Shown here: in pieces, positions 1-10,332 of the stretch
Layout of the letters: the number at the start of each line of letters is the position of its first letter
How positions within the stretch are numbered: the stretch's first letter is position 1
From: Isoetes taiwanensis
Taxonomy: Eukaryota > Streptophyta > Lycopodiopsida > Isoetales > Isoetaceae
Direction: 5' to 3'
DNA length: 64,000 bases
Assembly: GCA_021234155.1 (NCBI GenBank)
Contig: JAJEKV010000003.1
Location: forward strand, 27,635,166-27,699,165
Notes under the pieces: generated by a model
Told to the model about the DNA's origin: nothing
The model's database searches: none
What the model saw: the letters and a program-made list of their open reading frames with translations, nothing else
Made by a program: the position numbers and the translations under genes

Positions 1-3000
1 CGCTATTGTCACCCTTGGCCTTAGCAATATCATATTCCTCGTCGACGGCATGGATATCATAATAAAGATCACATGTGCCATCTTCCGTTACGTCAAGTGA
101 CTCATTATCCTTAACATCATATATTAGGCATCCCTCCCTAATAACTTTGAGGCACTCCGGATCATGAGCAGCAGATAGTGCATGCAGATGTGACTCACAC
201 CAAGGACAAACGATGACAATAGTGAAGGACCTCGGTTGTCAATCCTATACACCTGGTAAAGAAGCTCTTGTAGTCCTTACGGTTCATGCCCATATCTCCT
301 CTCCCACCCCCTGGCTGTCCAACACAAAGAGTGATATATTTTTAAGGCGAAGTTGAATCGGCAAGAGACCTTTGTACCCAATGGAGACTGAATCTTGGGA
401 TGATTGTCGTCTTCTCGATAATCTTCTTCACAAGGGCCACTTTTCTTCTCAACTCGCCCAATTACCTTAGGGGTAGAGTCTCCTTATGTTTTGTATTTTT
501 AGCCTTCCAATTCTTTAGGAAGTCCTTTGACCGAATACAAACTTCTTGATGTCATCATTCTTGAATTTGTCCGGCAATCCAATTTCGGATAATGCCACAT
601 CCCCCGATAGCCTTTGTAACTCGGCTCCCTACAATTTGTGACTTCATTGTAATTACATCCTTTACATGGCTGCGGCACTCAACGAAGGACATCCTATCCT
701 TGGTGAAAGCACCCTTCTTGTATAAGACTTCCTTCTTTAAAGCGGTCTAAAACCCAAATGGTCTCGCGTCGTCTAGCCCCCGAAGTCTTTCTCATCTCTG
801 TCACATTCAAGTCAAAGATGCTTACATCAGCGGGGAGGCACCCTACCCATAGTATCGGCAGACTTCCCTTGTGCATAAAGCGTCCCGAATTCATTCCACT
901 TGAGCCATCTTGCCTCCTTACAAAACACAATCTTATCTGAGCACGTTGGTCCCGACTTCTTTGGATGAGCTTCGGAAGGACCCGCAATGTCATCACCACC
1001 TTTTTTCTTTGATTTTCTTGCGGTCTTCTTCTTCTCAGTATAATTTATGCGGCAGTCCGCTCCAGCGGCTTGAATGCCTCGGACTTTGACCCGCATGCGG
1101 TGGGCAATGGGCAGCCATATTCCACCCACTGTTGTTGGGGCGTGGCGCGGTTTTGTTCAACGTATGGATTTGCAATAGTACGGACATTGAATCAGTAACA
1201 TAGAATAGAAACACGCCGGGTGCGATTTGAATAGAATTGATCAAGAGAAAAATCACGCCTGGCGTGAAATGAATAAAGTTACTAATGCAATTCCACGCCC
1301 GGTGCTTTCAAATCAAACCAATTCACGCGGTGTTTTCAAATCAATCAATTCCGCCCGGGCGTGTTTTCAAATCAATTGGTTGACTTGAAAACACCGGCGT
1401 GAATTCGATTGATTTGAAAACACGCCTGGCGTGAATTGGTTTGATTTGAAAGCACGCCTTATGAAACCAGGTTGATTACCTTTTGTATAGAAATGTCTTC
1501 CCCATTTCATTCAAAGTTGCACTAATCTCACCAAATCTGCGAGGTGAAGTATTGGCATCCAAGATCGACACCTCCTATACGATAGTGATTGTAGAACACT
1601 TTTTGGCCTGTTTGTTACGCTTTGATGATGATCGCCTTTTGTGCCTCAACGGAATGTTGCCCGCCGATGATGACATATTTAATATCATCACTTGATAATA
1701 GCTCACGGGACGTTCGGCCCACACAAAGAAGCTTGTTCGAGATCATATCCCAAGGTAGCACATCCGCTGGCATAGGCATTTGACCTGGATTACTAATCAT
1801 GCTCACGAACAATCTCCATGGCATGTGCTGGATCATATCTTCTGCTAACATAAATGGAGCTTGGTGAACGGATGAGGGACTTCACATGGATCGCAAAAGT
1901 TTTCTTAAGACCCAATGGATAATGGTCAGAGTATTTATTCAGCTTGTTCATGGCCTCTAGCTGCGCCACTCTGGCCCTCCGTTCATTCTCAAAACGAAGC
2001 CTCCATGCCTTCGGACAACCTGCAGTTGAACATCCTTCCCTAGATCTAGGACCCTCTTAGAAGCTTTCAAGTCAGCTAATTCCCTAGCTTGCTGCAAATA
2101 GTGACTTGGTGTCGGTTTAGTGAACATGCCTCTACGCACAGCTGTAACCCTTGGCAAATAGATATTGGCGTAACTGCTACATTGGTTGGCCAACCATACT
2201 TAAAACATGTCTCACCGTTCACATCCGTCTTCATGAACGTATTCTTGTATGCATGAGCTCTACAATGAGTAAGTCCGAAAGCGCAGATCTTTCTTACGCT
2301 ACGTGTAATCTCCAAGAGCAATTTGCGGTTGGTGTCATCCTCTTCCTCACAAGAGATTAGGATCCCTTGTTTGGCCATCTTGTTCCGCTTCCTTTTTTCC
2401 TCGAGAAGAGAGTTAAGTCGAGCTTGCCATTTGTCTTGGCAAGGTCAACGTACTCACTCGGCACCCTCGCCCATTTCCTCTTCGAGGCGGCGAGGTCAAT
2501 TGGTTGCTATAAGAATCGGCCCTTCATCATCTAAGGTGAGATCATATGGTATGCGCATCCGGTCGCGTCTACCCTTGCTTTCTTGGCAGGATTAGAACCC
2601 GAATTATTAGGGGTTTTCTTCCTCTTGAGCACTGCAATGAAGATGAGCACTTTTTAGAGTACTTTTCAGAACAAGAGATCACGCCACGTGCATTTAAACC
2701 TAAATTAGTACAAATCACGCTTGGCGTGTTGGTATCTCCTATTATTGACCATGCTATGCGTTAATTTGAAACTAAATTATTTTGCATCCACATTTTAAGC
2801 TACATACCCTTCATGAATCCATATTTCACACTATTTAACCTCATTGAACATTGCTATCTCCAACTGTCTAACACCGCTATATTCTATATAAAAAGCGAGC
2901 AAAATTATGTTCTCTGAGCGGACAATCGAAAGCATTGGCCGATGTTAATATTTTAAAATTCATGCAAAGCATAATAACTCAAACTCATGCAAAGCATATT

Positions 3001-3207
3001 AAGTGAAAGGAAATATCTCAAATTCATGCAAGCATAATACTCTCTCCACAAAGTGTATTCTCGTGGCAAATTAAATACCTTGAATAGGGTTACGCGGTAT
3101 TCTCGATCAACGCCCCTCGAAGCTTGAGAAGAGCCGGGTTTAGAGATTCCTCTTCCACCGCTTCCTCTGCCCCATCCGCCTCGACCTCGATTCGCTTTAG
3201 AAGACAT
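1..3207 (-). pseudogene. Element A multi-exon gene (RGG N-terminus, ParB/DGQHR-like segment), copy 1, decayed and partial
   Basis: Exon 1 is 3,079-3,207 and begins MSSKANRGRGGWGRG, an RGG-type RNA/DNA-binding or nuclear tail. It ends at a good donor (CAAG/GTATTT). Exon 2 is about 1,480-2,631, with acceptor TTGCAG at 2,632-2,637 and donor AAAAG/GTAATC. It holds a KRKK basic patch, an acidic 'LTLDDEGPI' stretch, 'KYGWPTNVAVTPI', and near its end 'YVIIGGQHSVEAQKAI'. Exon 3 runs from about 1,170 toward 1 and contains 'KIVFCKEARWLKWN'. Its acceptor has decayed here (GCAA instead of GCAG). Several frameshifts separate the blocks, so this copy is non-functional. The GGQHS motif resembles the DGQHR/ParB-type GxxR/H loop; that is inference. 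The function is unknown. Confidence 0.65.
1170..1479. repeat. Intron with a cluster of CACGCCNGGCGTG-type palindromes, copy 1
   Basis: The second intron of the multi-exon gene is built from alternating copies of a 13-bp palindrome (clean at 1,254-1,266 and 1,421-1,433, degenerate copies between) and short spacers of the type TTGATTTGAAA. The spacers are themselves inverted around the centre near 1,380, so the whole intron can fold back. The same arrangement is in copy 2 at 36,572-36,892. Confidence 0.8.
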
Positions 3208-3299
3208 CTCCGGAGTCGCCTAGTAACAGAGTCGGAAGGTCGCCGGATCTGGCTTTCGAGCTGCTTTCAAGAAATAGCTTTTTCTACTGTCACGAGAAA

Positions 3300-3590
3300 T
3301 AGAGAAATTTGAATTTCAAGAAAACACAAAATGCGGTTTGAAATATTCTTGACACATACAAATAATAATGACGAAGACCCGTCCGCTGACTTCTTTCATT
3401 AAGTTTTTAAAAACCAATCTACCCAAAAAGTATCCCGCCAAATTTATCCCGCCTAAACGTAGTTAACCTAATCTTTCTTCTAATTCGAATTTTTCCCGAC
3501 CGCCGGAGTTTCCATAGCCTTGACTTCTCAAATCAGCCTTCGAGACTCAAATCAGCTTCTCAAGAATGGCTGTGCATTCGGTACTCATCT
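3300..3590. other. Upstream region of the multi-exon gene, copy 1
   Basis: No coding signal is seen here. The stretch separates the start of the minus-strand multi-exon gene (3,207) from the plus-strand conserved exon that follows. The same spacer occurs in copy 2 (about 34,420-34,840). It may act as a bidirectional promoter, but I find no clear TATA box. Confidence 0.4.
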
Positions 3591-3619
3591 CATTCCAATA
3601 GCTTGAACATTAATTTCCA

Positions 3620-3900
3620 ATAGTAGGTGTTCGAATAGCAATTTTTCTGCAAAGGTCGAAGATGAATGTTTCATGTTAACTACAAATCGAGAAAAAAGGA
3701 AAGTAGGATTATGCAAGATCGACTCCATCGATCCGACTGTAAACTGTCATGGAATTCCGCTCGGGGATAAGTATGTCCGAGTTACAGTGATTAACTGCTG
3801 CACTATGGATGAAGCTTTACCTCGCAGACACCCCGGTGGGGATACGGTTGGAGAAAGTGTTGGAACATTTGTTGCATGGCCAAGAAACCGCTTAAAAAAG
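3620..3900 (+). pseudogene. Conserved exon on the transposase strand of element A, copy 1
   Basis: A reading frame containing 'VGLCKIDSID' and 'HGIPLGDKYVRVT' ends in a textbook donor (AAAAAAG/GTATGT at 3,900/3,901). The matching minus-strand stretch of copy 2 (34,153-34,420) preserves 'VGLCKIDSIDP' and adds 'ALWMKLYLADTPVG', so the two copies together support real coding sequence. Copy 1 has frameshifts after the GDKYVRVT block. I do not recognise the family. It could be a 5' exon of a gene on the same strand as the transposase-like gene or a small gene of its own. Confidence 0.45.
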
Positions 3901-3929
3901 GTATGTAACATGTATTACATTGTAGAAAT

Positions 3930-4681
3930 ATAGAAGTAGACAAAATTTGTTGTATTCATTGGAAAAAGATTACAATTGTATATAATCTGGATAAACTGGA
4001 TAAACCAGACAAAATCCCGTGACTCTTGTTTCAAGCCCGGGCCTCTTGAGTAGCCTGGGCTATCGATCTCCCATTTCCATTGCGGGGCATAGTGAATTCT
4101 TACGGTAAAACCCCAAAGAAAAACACGGGCTCTAGCTCCACCACCCCCTTTGCTCCACCTCCACCTCCTGCTCCTGCTCTGCTCGCTTTGCTCCATTGGT
4201 TGAACCTCCAATGCATCATTATAGCGCCCTGCGGTAGTGGTTCCATTGGTTGAGCCATCTCCATTGCATCATTATACCGCCTGCGTGGTAGTGGTTCGTG
4301 TTGGGGCATCCGGGCATAGAGGCTAACCACTAAGAAACGCGGCTCCTCATTTTGAATCTCGGTGACGGATGCGAGATTCACTCTCGATCAATGCATGTCT
4401 TGCATTCTCGAAGTGATTAGATAAGAGGGCCAGCCTCGGTGCGATTGCAAGGGCCCCGAGCCCAGATCTATCATTGCCCTGGCGCTCTGGCGCCGCCATC
4501 ATCATTACTTGATCCAAGTACTCCGGGGTTGCAAGGCGGTGCTCAGTAGGGACTGGTGCTGGGCCGCGGTTCAACCGGAGTGGAAACTGGAGCCGAAACC
4601 GAGTCAAACGTGTGATTGCTGGCCCAAATGTAATTCCAATGCATCTTCGTCACCAACCGGGTGATTAATGTAACTTGGCAT
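3930..4681 (-). pseudogene. Element A coiled-coil protein gene, copy 1, frameshifted
   Basis: Reading starts at the ATG at 4,681 (MPSYINHPVGDEDALEL). After a Pro/Val-rich linker comes a segment containing 'PEYLDQVMMMAAPE', then a leucine-rich helix 'RLALLSNHFENA...ALIESESRIR' with heptad spacing typical of a coiled coil. Short repeats of the type 'AMEMAQPMEPLPQ' and a Gly-rich tail follow. Frameshifts near 4,600 and 4,370 break the frame, whereas copy 2 retains one 127-residue block. The family is unknown. It is plausibly an oligomeric DNA- or protein-binding accessory factor, an inference from the coiled coil only. Confidence 0.5.
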
Positions 4682-4714
4682 CTATCAATAGGAAGTGAGC
4701 GGAGTATCAGTATT

Positions 4715-4870
4715 CACGCCTGGCGTGTTATATTTATTTATTTATTTATAAACTTAGAAACTAAGAGACACGCCCGGCGTGTTTAGCGTAAAGTTGAAAG
4801 TAGGGATACAATTGTTTGCACGCTCAGTGTAAAACCGCCTATATAGGAAAAACTATACACGCCGGGCGTG
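4715..4870. repeat. Cluster of CACGCCNGGCGTG palindromes, copy 1
   Basis: Clean palindromes lie at 4,715-4,727, 4,769-4,781 and 4,858-4,870, with a degenerate copy near 4,819. They lie just upstream of the coiled-coil gene start (4,681, minus strand). Counterparts in copy 2 are at 33,237-33,349. Confidence 0.85.
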
Positions 4871-4878
4871 CATTCCAT

Positions 4879-5007
4879 GAGGTAGAAAAAAAAAACACAT
4901 CTGGATAGATAAGTAAATAGATAAAGGCCGGGCAATTATTGGCGTGTAAATAATTGCCACGGCCTTTATCTATTTACTTATCTATCCTGCATGTTTTTTT
5001 CTACCTC
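4879..5007. repeat. 129-nt perfect-type hairpin with a palindromic remnant at its tip, copy 1
   Basis: Arms GAGGTAGAAAAA...CTGGATAGATAAGTAAATAG and its complement pair over roughly 58 bases around a short loop GGCGTG, the remnant of a CACGCNNNGCGTG palindrome. Copy 2 has the same hairpin (33,068-33,176) with the full palindrome CACGCTAAGCGTG at the tip. Conservation of both arms in two separate insertions argues that the structure existed in the parent element. Confidence 0.85.
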
Positions 5008-5612
5008 TGATGAGTGCACGCCCGAATGTATTCATGTTGAAGGCTAAAGGTTACCATAAAACACGCTTTAGCGTGTTTCAAATATTATCTTTCAGATTTT
5101 TCTAATGCTTTCTACTACACTTATTCATAATAGAAACTTGCATGCAATAGCATGATTAATTCAGGAAGAGAAACTCAAGAATTTACTCGAAACAAAAAGA
5201 AGCAGATGAAGTTTATAAAAACTATTCGGTTTTCATAAACATCATCGCTTCCTCTCGCCGAAAGCAAATGCAAAAGCTTGTCTTCTTGGATTAAACGCCA
5301 TTGAGATGCAACTTAAAACTAAATGAAAACTAACCTTGAGTTTGTGAGGTGGAAGGATTCAAGAACGGAGGACTATGCTTGTGGTTTTAATTAGGTTTTT
5401 CGATTCGCGAGACCTTAGTCCCGCTACAGATGCTCGAGAACTAAAAGGCTGAGTCTTTTAGTAAGTTAGGAATTGCCGAAACCAAACATCTAACATTCTT
5501 TGAATATAAATCGCTCACTAAGATTTCAGGACGGCGGATCCAAACACAGCAGCAGCGCAACCGGCAAATCGTATGAAGGAAGGAAGAAAATGTAGGAACT
5601 TTGAGAGCGTAA
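5008..5612. other. Non-coding leader region between hairpin and second promoter, copy 1
   Basis: There is no supported reading frame. The stretch has a degenerate palindrome CACGCTTTAGCGTG at 5,062-5,075 and a stem-loop at about 5,200-5,255 (arms GAAGC..ATGAAGTTTATAAAAA and complement). On the minus strand it sits downstream of the TATA promoter at about 5,620, so it is probably transcribed 5' leader or intron of the coiled-coil gene. Confidence 0.45.
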
Positions 5613-5700
5613 AATGGATTTATATAGGCATAATTAGAAATAAGTTAGCGTGAATAATTGATTGCTTGAATTAACACGCTGGCGTCACGGTCTTTCCCGC
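5613..5700 (-). promoter_or_regulatory. Promoter module 2 of element A, copy 1 (TATA plus palindrome)
   Basis: On the minus strand a CTATATAAATCC TATA element near 5,617-5,628 is preceded about 50 bp upstream by a CACGC(C)GGCGT palindrome near 5,674-5,684. The same arrangement occurs 1.2 kb away at 6,845-6,920, with the motif TTCACGCTAA between the two elements in both. It probably drives the coiled-coil gene. Confidence 0.6.
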
Positions 5701-6303
5701 ATGGACATGACATGTATATGGTATATATGGAGAATATTGCATTTCATGCAATAAATTCTCACGGCATTTTATTCCATTTATTGCATTCGAAAAAATAGAA
5801 TTTAGAAATTTTATATAGGCTAACTTAAAAATGATTTTAAAGGCAAAGTTATCAATGCTAAAAAATGACTTGTAAGGTTGGGGAATTGTTTTAGGTCGTA
5901 TAGGAAAATTTCCTATGGTTACTGTGATGCATCAAAGATTTCTCATGTGGTTGATTTATAGTGTTCCCGAGACTTTGTTGAGACAAAATTTGCAGATACA
6001 AAATTTTAGAGAGACACAATTTTAGAGAAAACAGCTTGGAGCCAAAATAATTGGAGAATACAGTTTGATTTTATCCAAAAAATTTTATGTACAGAAAAAC
6101 TGTTTGAAGAAAACTGTTTGAAGACAAAGTTTATGAAGAAAACTGTTTGATTTCATTAAAAACAGTTGTATGTAGAGATGCCCGAAGGCTTGGAAGCAGT
6201 TGCCCGAAGGCTTTTCACACAATTTACAGAAAAAAAATGCCCGGAGGCGTGTCCAAAACTTCTGTAAGAATGGAAACAAAAAATGGGCCGCCCGGGATCT
6301 GCA
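5701..6303. other. AT-rich spacer between acidic-protein gene and promoter module 2, copy 1
   Basis: I see no gene. The sequence is AT-rich, with several short repeats of the type AAACTGTTTGAAGA around 6,090-6,170. Open frames crossing it are read-through of the acidic gene's intron and 3' flank. Confidence 0.4.
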
Positions 6304-6797
6304 TCACTCTTCTTCCACGCCTGCAACAAAGAAGAAAGAAAGGTGTTAGAAAAGAAAGAAAGGTGCAAAAACAAAAAACAAAAAGAAATCACATGCAAAC
6401 CTGGTTCATCTCTTAACCACTCCAAAAACTGGTCGAATTGTCGGCCTTCCTCCTCCTCCTCCTCCTCCTCCTCCTCCTCCGAGATTTCATTCTCTGTTTC
6501 AGGGTCAAGCCAACCCTGAAGCAGAGCGGCCATGTGCTCTTGGGAGGACATCTCCTCCTCTTCCTCCAACTCCTCCTCTTCCTCCTCTTCCTCATCTTCA
6601 GAATCAGAGGAATCAGAGGAGCTCAACTCCTCCTCTTCCATGTCGAAATCAGAATCATCCTCTGAATCGGAATCAGAGGAGAATTGGGAAAGAAAATCAA
6701 TGAGGGGGGGGAATTGAGCGGGTTCTTCAACCCGACGTCTCTTTGAGGAGACCTCGGGTTCTTCATGAACGTCGAGCGCTGAGGCTGAACGCTTCAT
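6304..6797 (-). CDS. Small acidic nuclear protein of element A, copy 1 (two exons)
   Basis: Exon 1 is 6,401-6,797 and exon 2 is 6,304-6,320. The intron runs from CCAG/GTTTGC to TTGCAG/GC, and splicing gives a protein of about 137 residues ending 'EPGVEEE'. Residues 1-30 hold a basic nuclear signal (SSKRRRVEEP). Most of the rest is Ser/Asp/Glu runs (DSDSEDDSDFD, then long Glu tracts), ending with 'FLEWLRDEPG'. This composition is typical of histone chaperones and acidic activation domains, but no family-specific motif is present, so the role is unknown. It is divergently transcribed from the transposase-like gene, with the starts about 445 bp apart. This copy appears open, while copy 2 is frameshifted. 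The Glu tract is a GAG/GAA microsatellite and may vary in length. Confidence 0.65.
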
Positions 6798-6844
6798 GGC
6801 GGGCAGAAAAAAAATTGGGACAGAATGGAAGTCTTGAGAGTGTG

Positions 6845-6920
6845 AACCGGATTTATATAGGGTTAATTAGAAATTAGCGTGAATAATTTATTGCCTCAAA
6901 TAACACGCCAGGCGTACGAA
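6845..6920 (-). promoter_or_regulatory. Promoter module 1 of element A, copy 1
   Basis: On the minus strand, TATA element CTATATAAATCC (about 6,847-6,858) lies about 50 bp upstream of the acidic gene's ATG at 6,797. The palindrome ACGCCTGGCGTG (6,904-6,916) lies about 50 bp further upstream. It is almost the same module as at 5,613-5,700. Confidence 0.7.
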
Positions 6921-7242
6921 ATTCCCGCCAGCTATATCATCTAGGGTATATTATTATGGATAATAAATTCTCACGTCTATTAGTTATATGTCTTTTCGTA
7001 ATCATATATCCAAATTTTCGATAATTAAAATTTGGATATATTTATATAAATGTCATTTCCTTGTTGATTTCGTTTACGCCCATTGTTATTATTATATTAA
7101 ACCTATTTCCAAGGAATTTCTTGCTTTTAAAAAAATTTGATTTACCTCTACATATTCCATAAATGTACGTAGTTTTTTTATCTTATGGTGTAATAATTTT
7201 TTCCTACTCATTGACTAAAAAGGGTGCAATTTGCCTAGGTCA
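6921..7242. promoter_or_regulatory. Divergent intergenic region between acidic gene and transposase-like gene, copy 1
   Basis: There is no coding potential. The stretch holds an AT-rich stem-loop around 7,000-7,045 (ATATCCAAATTTT and complement). It must contain the promoter of the plus-strand transposase-like gene, but no clear TATA box could be chosen. Confidence 0.4.
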
Positions 7243-10132
7243 ATGGTGCCTCTCCAACTCAAGATGATGTGCAACATATTGAAAAGAGCAATATCAATGA
7301 AAAACCAACTCCTAGCAAGAATGTTGAAGAAAAACAATTAGTCCTCTATAGTAGGGTGCAATGGAGGAACAAGAAGGTGAGAATCATGCACAAGTGCAAC
7401 AAGGAAATAGTAGGCCAAGGAGTCATTGTGCTAGCAGATCCTGGTCAAGCTGTTAATGATGAAAGGCTAGGGGAAGACAATATTGGTATTGCAATTTCGA
7501 TGTTGGAAGACAACTGGAAAGGTAAAGGTTTGGGTGACAAGGAATGTTTTGGTTGTGTCAAGCAGGAGGTTCCTTGCATCATGGCATGGCCTATAAGTAG
7601 TGTTCAATTTGTGGAGGATTATATTTTTCCAGAGCCTGAGGTTGTTGGGGACAATGATTGTCTTGATATTGATCCATTGGCAGTTGGAACTCTAAACCTA
7701 GGCAAAAAGGGGAGAAGTATCGGTTGCCGACATTATCCTAGCAAAAGAGCCAAGTTGATTAGTGACACCAAACGTGAGACAATGGTGAAGGTTAGGGGCT
7801 CAGATTGTTGTTGGAGTGATTGTATGCAATTCTTCACAATAGAACAATTGGTGGAAGCAAGAGCCACTTTTCAAGAGTACACTGTTGATGAGAGGAGGAC
7901 CTACATGTACACAATCTTCGAGCATACACTTCAAGATGAAAGAAACCCAAAGAAAAAAAGATACCCTTTGCTAGGCAAATGGATATGTGCAAAAGCATGG
8001 CAGAGTATCCATGCAATTCCAACTTCTTCATGGCATAATTGGCCAAAAAAACAGGCAGAGGGGAACAGGATTGCTTTACATGGAAATAATGGTTTGTTAA
8101 GACCAACAGCTAGGACCTTGGCTGCCAGGGAGATATTTGAAAAATATATTGATTTCAATGCAGAGTCTATGCCACACAAAAGCAGAAGGGATGAAAAGGG
8201 AAGAGCAGTTGTTGAGAAAAGGTTGCCATCACATTGTACTCAAAAGAGTATTTTGGAAGAAGTGAATTCCCTACTTCGAGAATTGGGAATTCTTCCAATA
8301 TCCCAACCTAGCTTTAGTAGGTTATGGAAGAAGCATTTCAATCATGTCACCATAGCAACTTCAAACAACTTTGCAAAGTGCAATTTATGTGCTAAGTTGA
8401 AGGAGACTCTTGATAAGGCGTGCAACCTAGTCAAAGGGCTAGGATAAGGGGAGCATATGAAGGACCATATGGTGACCAACTATCATGTAGATCATGTTAT
8501 TGGATGTGGAGGACTTTATCTGCATTGGAACCCAATAACTATTTATGTATTATACATGACAAGATGGACCAGCAAAAGACTTGTCTTCCACAATTCAAGT
8601 ACATACCAAAGTCATGTGGAAGATCATACCCTTCTGAGATCTCAATGATGGGGCAATCTTGCATGGGCGTAATCAAACCTACTATGGCCATTTTAGTTTG
8701 GAGTTGTGGAGTGATGGTCAGATTTTCATATTGGGAGTATCATGAGGTGTTTGAGAAACTATGAAAATGGATACAATGGTCACCTCGGGGACCTTCTGAC
8801 TAGCCGGGCACTACATAGAGCATTGTTAGATGGAAACCCTAACAATATTGAAAAGTTCAGCAAGGCAAGGTTTAGGAAGCATGGGTCTAATGAACATGTT
8901 GGAGCTTCAACTTCACGTGCTAAACCTCAATATCTACCCAAAAGGTTTCTCTTGCAACTTGATAATTGTCTTTGGCCAAAATAAGAACAGGTGGATGTTT
9001 TCTTTCCTATCCTACTTAACAGCTGTGGGGATATTTGAAAGAGTTAATTTAGGGTTTCTTATGCCCGGGCATACCCATGAGGATGTGGATGCATTATTTG
9101 GCAAATATAGTTGTATCTTGAAGCAAACAAACAAAGTGACCAACTTTCCTAGGCTAATGGAAATCTTGCATGAATGCACTACTCCAAACCCTATAGCTTC
9201 TCTCATAGAAGAAGTGCCCGATTGGAAGAGCTTTGTGGATGGTTATACATTGGATCTTGAAGGTCATTCCAGGCCTCTGCAGTTCACTTTTTGGGTGAGA
9301 GATGGGATTCCAATCTTCCAATGGAAGATGAGACCTTCAGGAGGATGAGTGGGAGAGGAGGGGAGGAAATATGGCGTAGAGATGAGAATGGCAAGCCTAT
9401 GATACCTCTAGGTCAACCAAAAGCTTTAAAACCTACTGAAGAAGTGAAGCAATTGGGATTGACTAAGGAAGGAATCCAAGACTATATAAAGCATTGGCAA
9501 ACCAATCCGGATGACACCAACGAGTGCCTTGGTGGCTTACTTTGGAAGAAGGTGATTAACTTTGTTGGGGAGATAGACACATCCTCGGATGAATTGAAAG
9601 AAGGGTGGTTGCCTAAAACTAGGTGGAAGACCTTAGCAGGGTCTTTGAGGATGTTGATGACACCTTGTAAGTAGCATTTAAGCAATATGCTCCTCCTCCT
9701 TCCCGACAAACACTATGTTGGTCCTAAGAACAATAGGCCAAAGTTTCTAGGCATGGATGCTTATGAACCTTCCACTGACTTGGAATGCCACCAATTTGTG
9801 GTAGTAAAGCCATCAGATTTAGATACATATCCAGTGTGGTTGGGGTTCACTATCTCTGATATTTGCAAAGAAGAAGGTAATATTAACTTCAACCATGTGC
9901 GGGTGGAATGGTGGTGTCCAGTACCAACGTATCGGATAAAGAAAGGTACTCAGATTGTTGGACAAAGAGATGGAGGAGAAATCCGAGTGATCCTGATCTT
10001 TGGCTAGACTATGAAAGTGTTTTGTACTCATGGACTCCAAACACTATTCCAGCTAGAAATGCGAGAATTACAATACCTCAGGATGTCAGGAAGAAGGCTA
10101 TGATATCATTGGGGGTGCTTGAAGAAAGTTGA
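7243..10132 (+). pseudogene. DDE-type transposase-like gene of element A (DUF7869-like), copy 1, frameshifted
   Basis: The start is ATG at 7,243, as supported by copy 2 (MVPPTQDGVQHIEK). Copy 1 has a 2-base insertion near 7,252, so its open part begins at 7,269. In order: a basic N-terminus; a Cys-containing block with 'WISDCMQFF'-type sequence; 'RYPLLGKWICAKAW'; 'LGILPISQPSFSRLWKKHF'; a zinc-like 'KCNLCAKLK'; then 'IIHDKMDQQKT' (first acidic centre), 'LLQLDN' (second) and 'GFLMPGHTHEDVDALFGK' (third). This is the pattern of RNase H-fold integrases/transposases annotated as DUF7869. The C-terminus contains 'YPVWLGFTISD' and 'VRVEWW', a BAH/Tudor-like look. Frameshifts lie near 8,420, 8,950, 9,340, 9,660 and 9,950. 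The expected protein is about 950 residues. Confidence 0.75.
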
Positions 10133-10332
10133 ATAACTATGTAAATTTTTGTTATCACGTTTTTATGATATGGTGCTGTATTGTGAAATATTGACTATTT
10201 TGTAAATAACATGATATTACGTTTTCATAATTTTGAGGTGAAATGTGTGAATTTGAATATGCTACTAAAAACATGCAATATGAAATTTGTCCCAAAATTA
10301 AGACATAAACCTAATTTAATTGAATGATGGTT
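10133..10332. repeat. Terminal region and inverted repeat of element A, copy 1
   Basis: About 200 bp of AT-rich 3' flank follow the transposase-like gene and end with the terminal inverted repeat at 10,302-10,332 (minus strand AACCATCATTCAATTAAATT). It matches the end at 27,724 almost base for base. Confidence 0.9.

Larger units (their letters stand above)
1..10332 (+). mobile_element. Element A, copy 1 (large multi-gene DNA transposon, left end off-window)
   Basis: This stretch is the near-identical reverse complement of 27,724-38,064. It ends at 10,332 with the terminal inverted repeat AACCATCATTC (read on the minus strand). Beyond it, from 10,333, lies an unrelated Helitron gene. By comparison with copy 2, about 2 kb, including the other end and the phosphatase-like segment, lies left of the window. 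The predicted target duplication is AGTA (10,333-10,336), but the partner cannot be seen. The plus strand carries the transposase-like gene near the visible end; the minus strand carries the acidic, coiled-coil and multi-exon genes. All genes carry frameshifts except the acidic-protein gene, which appears open. The superfamily is not assigned: 4-bp duplications occur in Sola-type elements, but I cannot match the transposase by memory alone. Confidence 0.9.

Noticed and set aside
1170-1479. Repeat-spacer array resembling CRISPR
   Set aside because: The repeats are palindromes with similar, inverted spacers inside a spliced intron of a plant transposon; spacers are not unique and no cas genes are present.
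6413-6717. Leu- or Ser-rich plus-strand frames opposite the acidic gene
   Set aside because: They are antisense shadows of the GAG/GAA repeat in the minus-strand acidic-protein gene.
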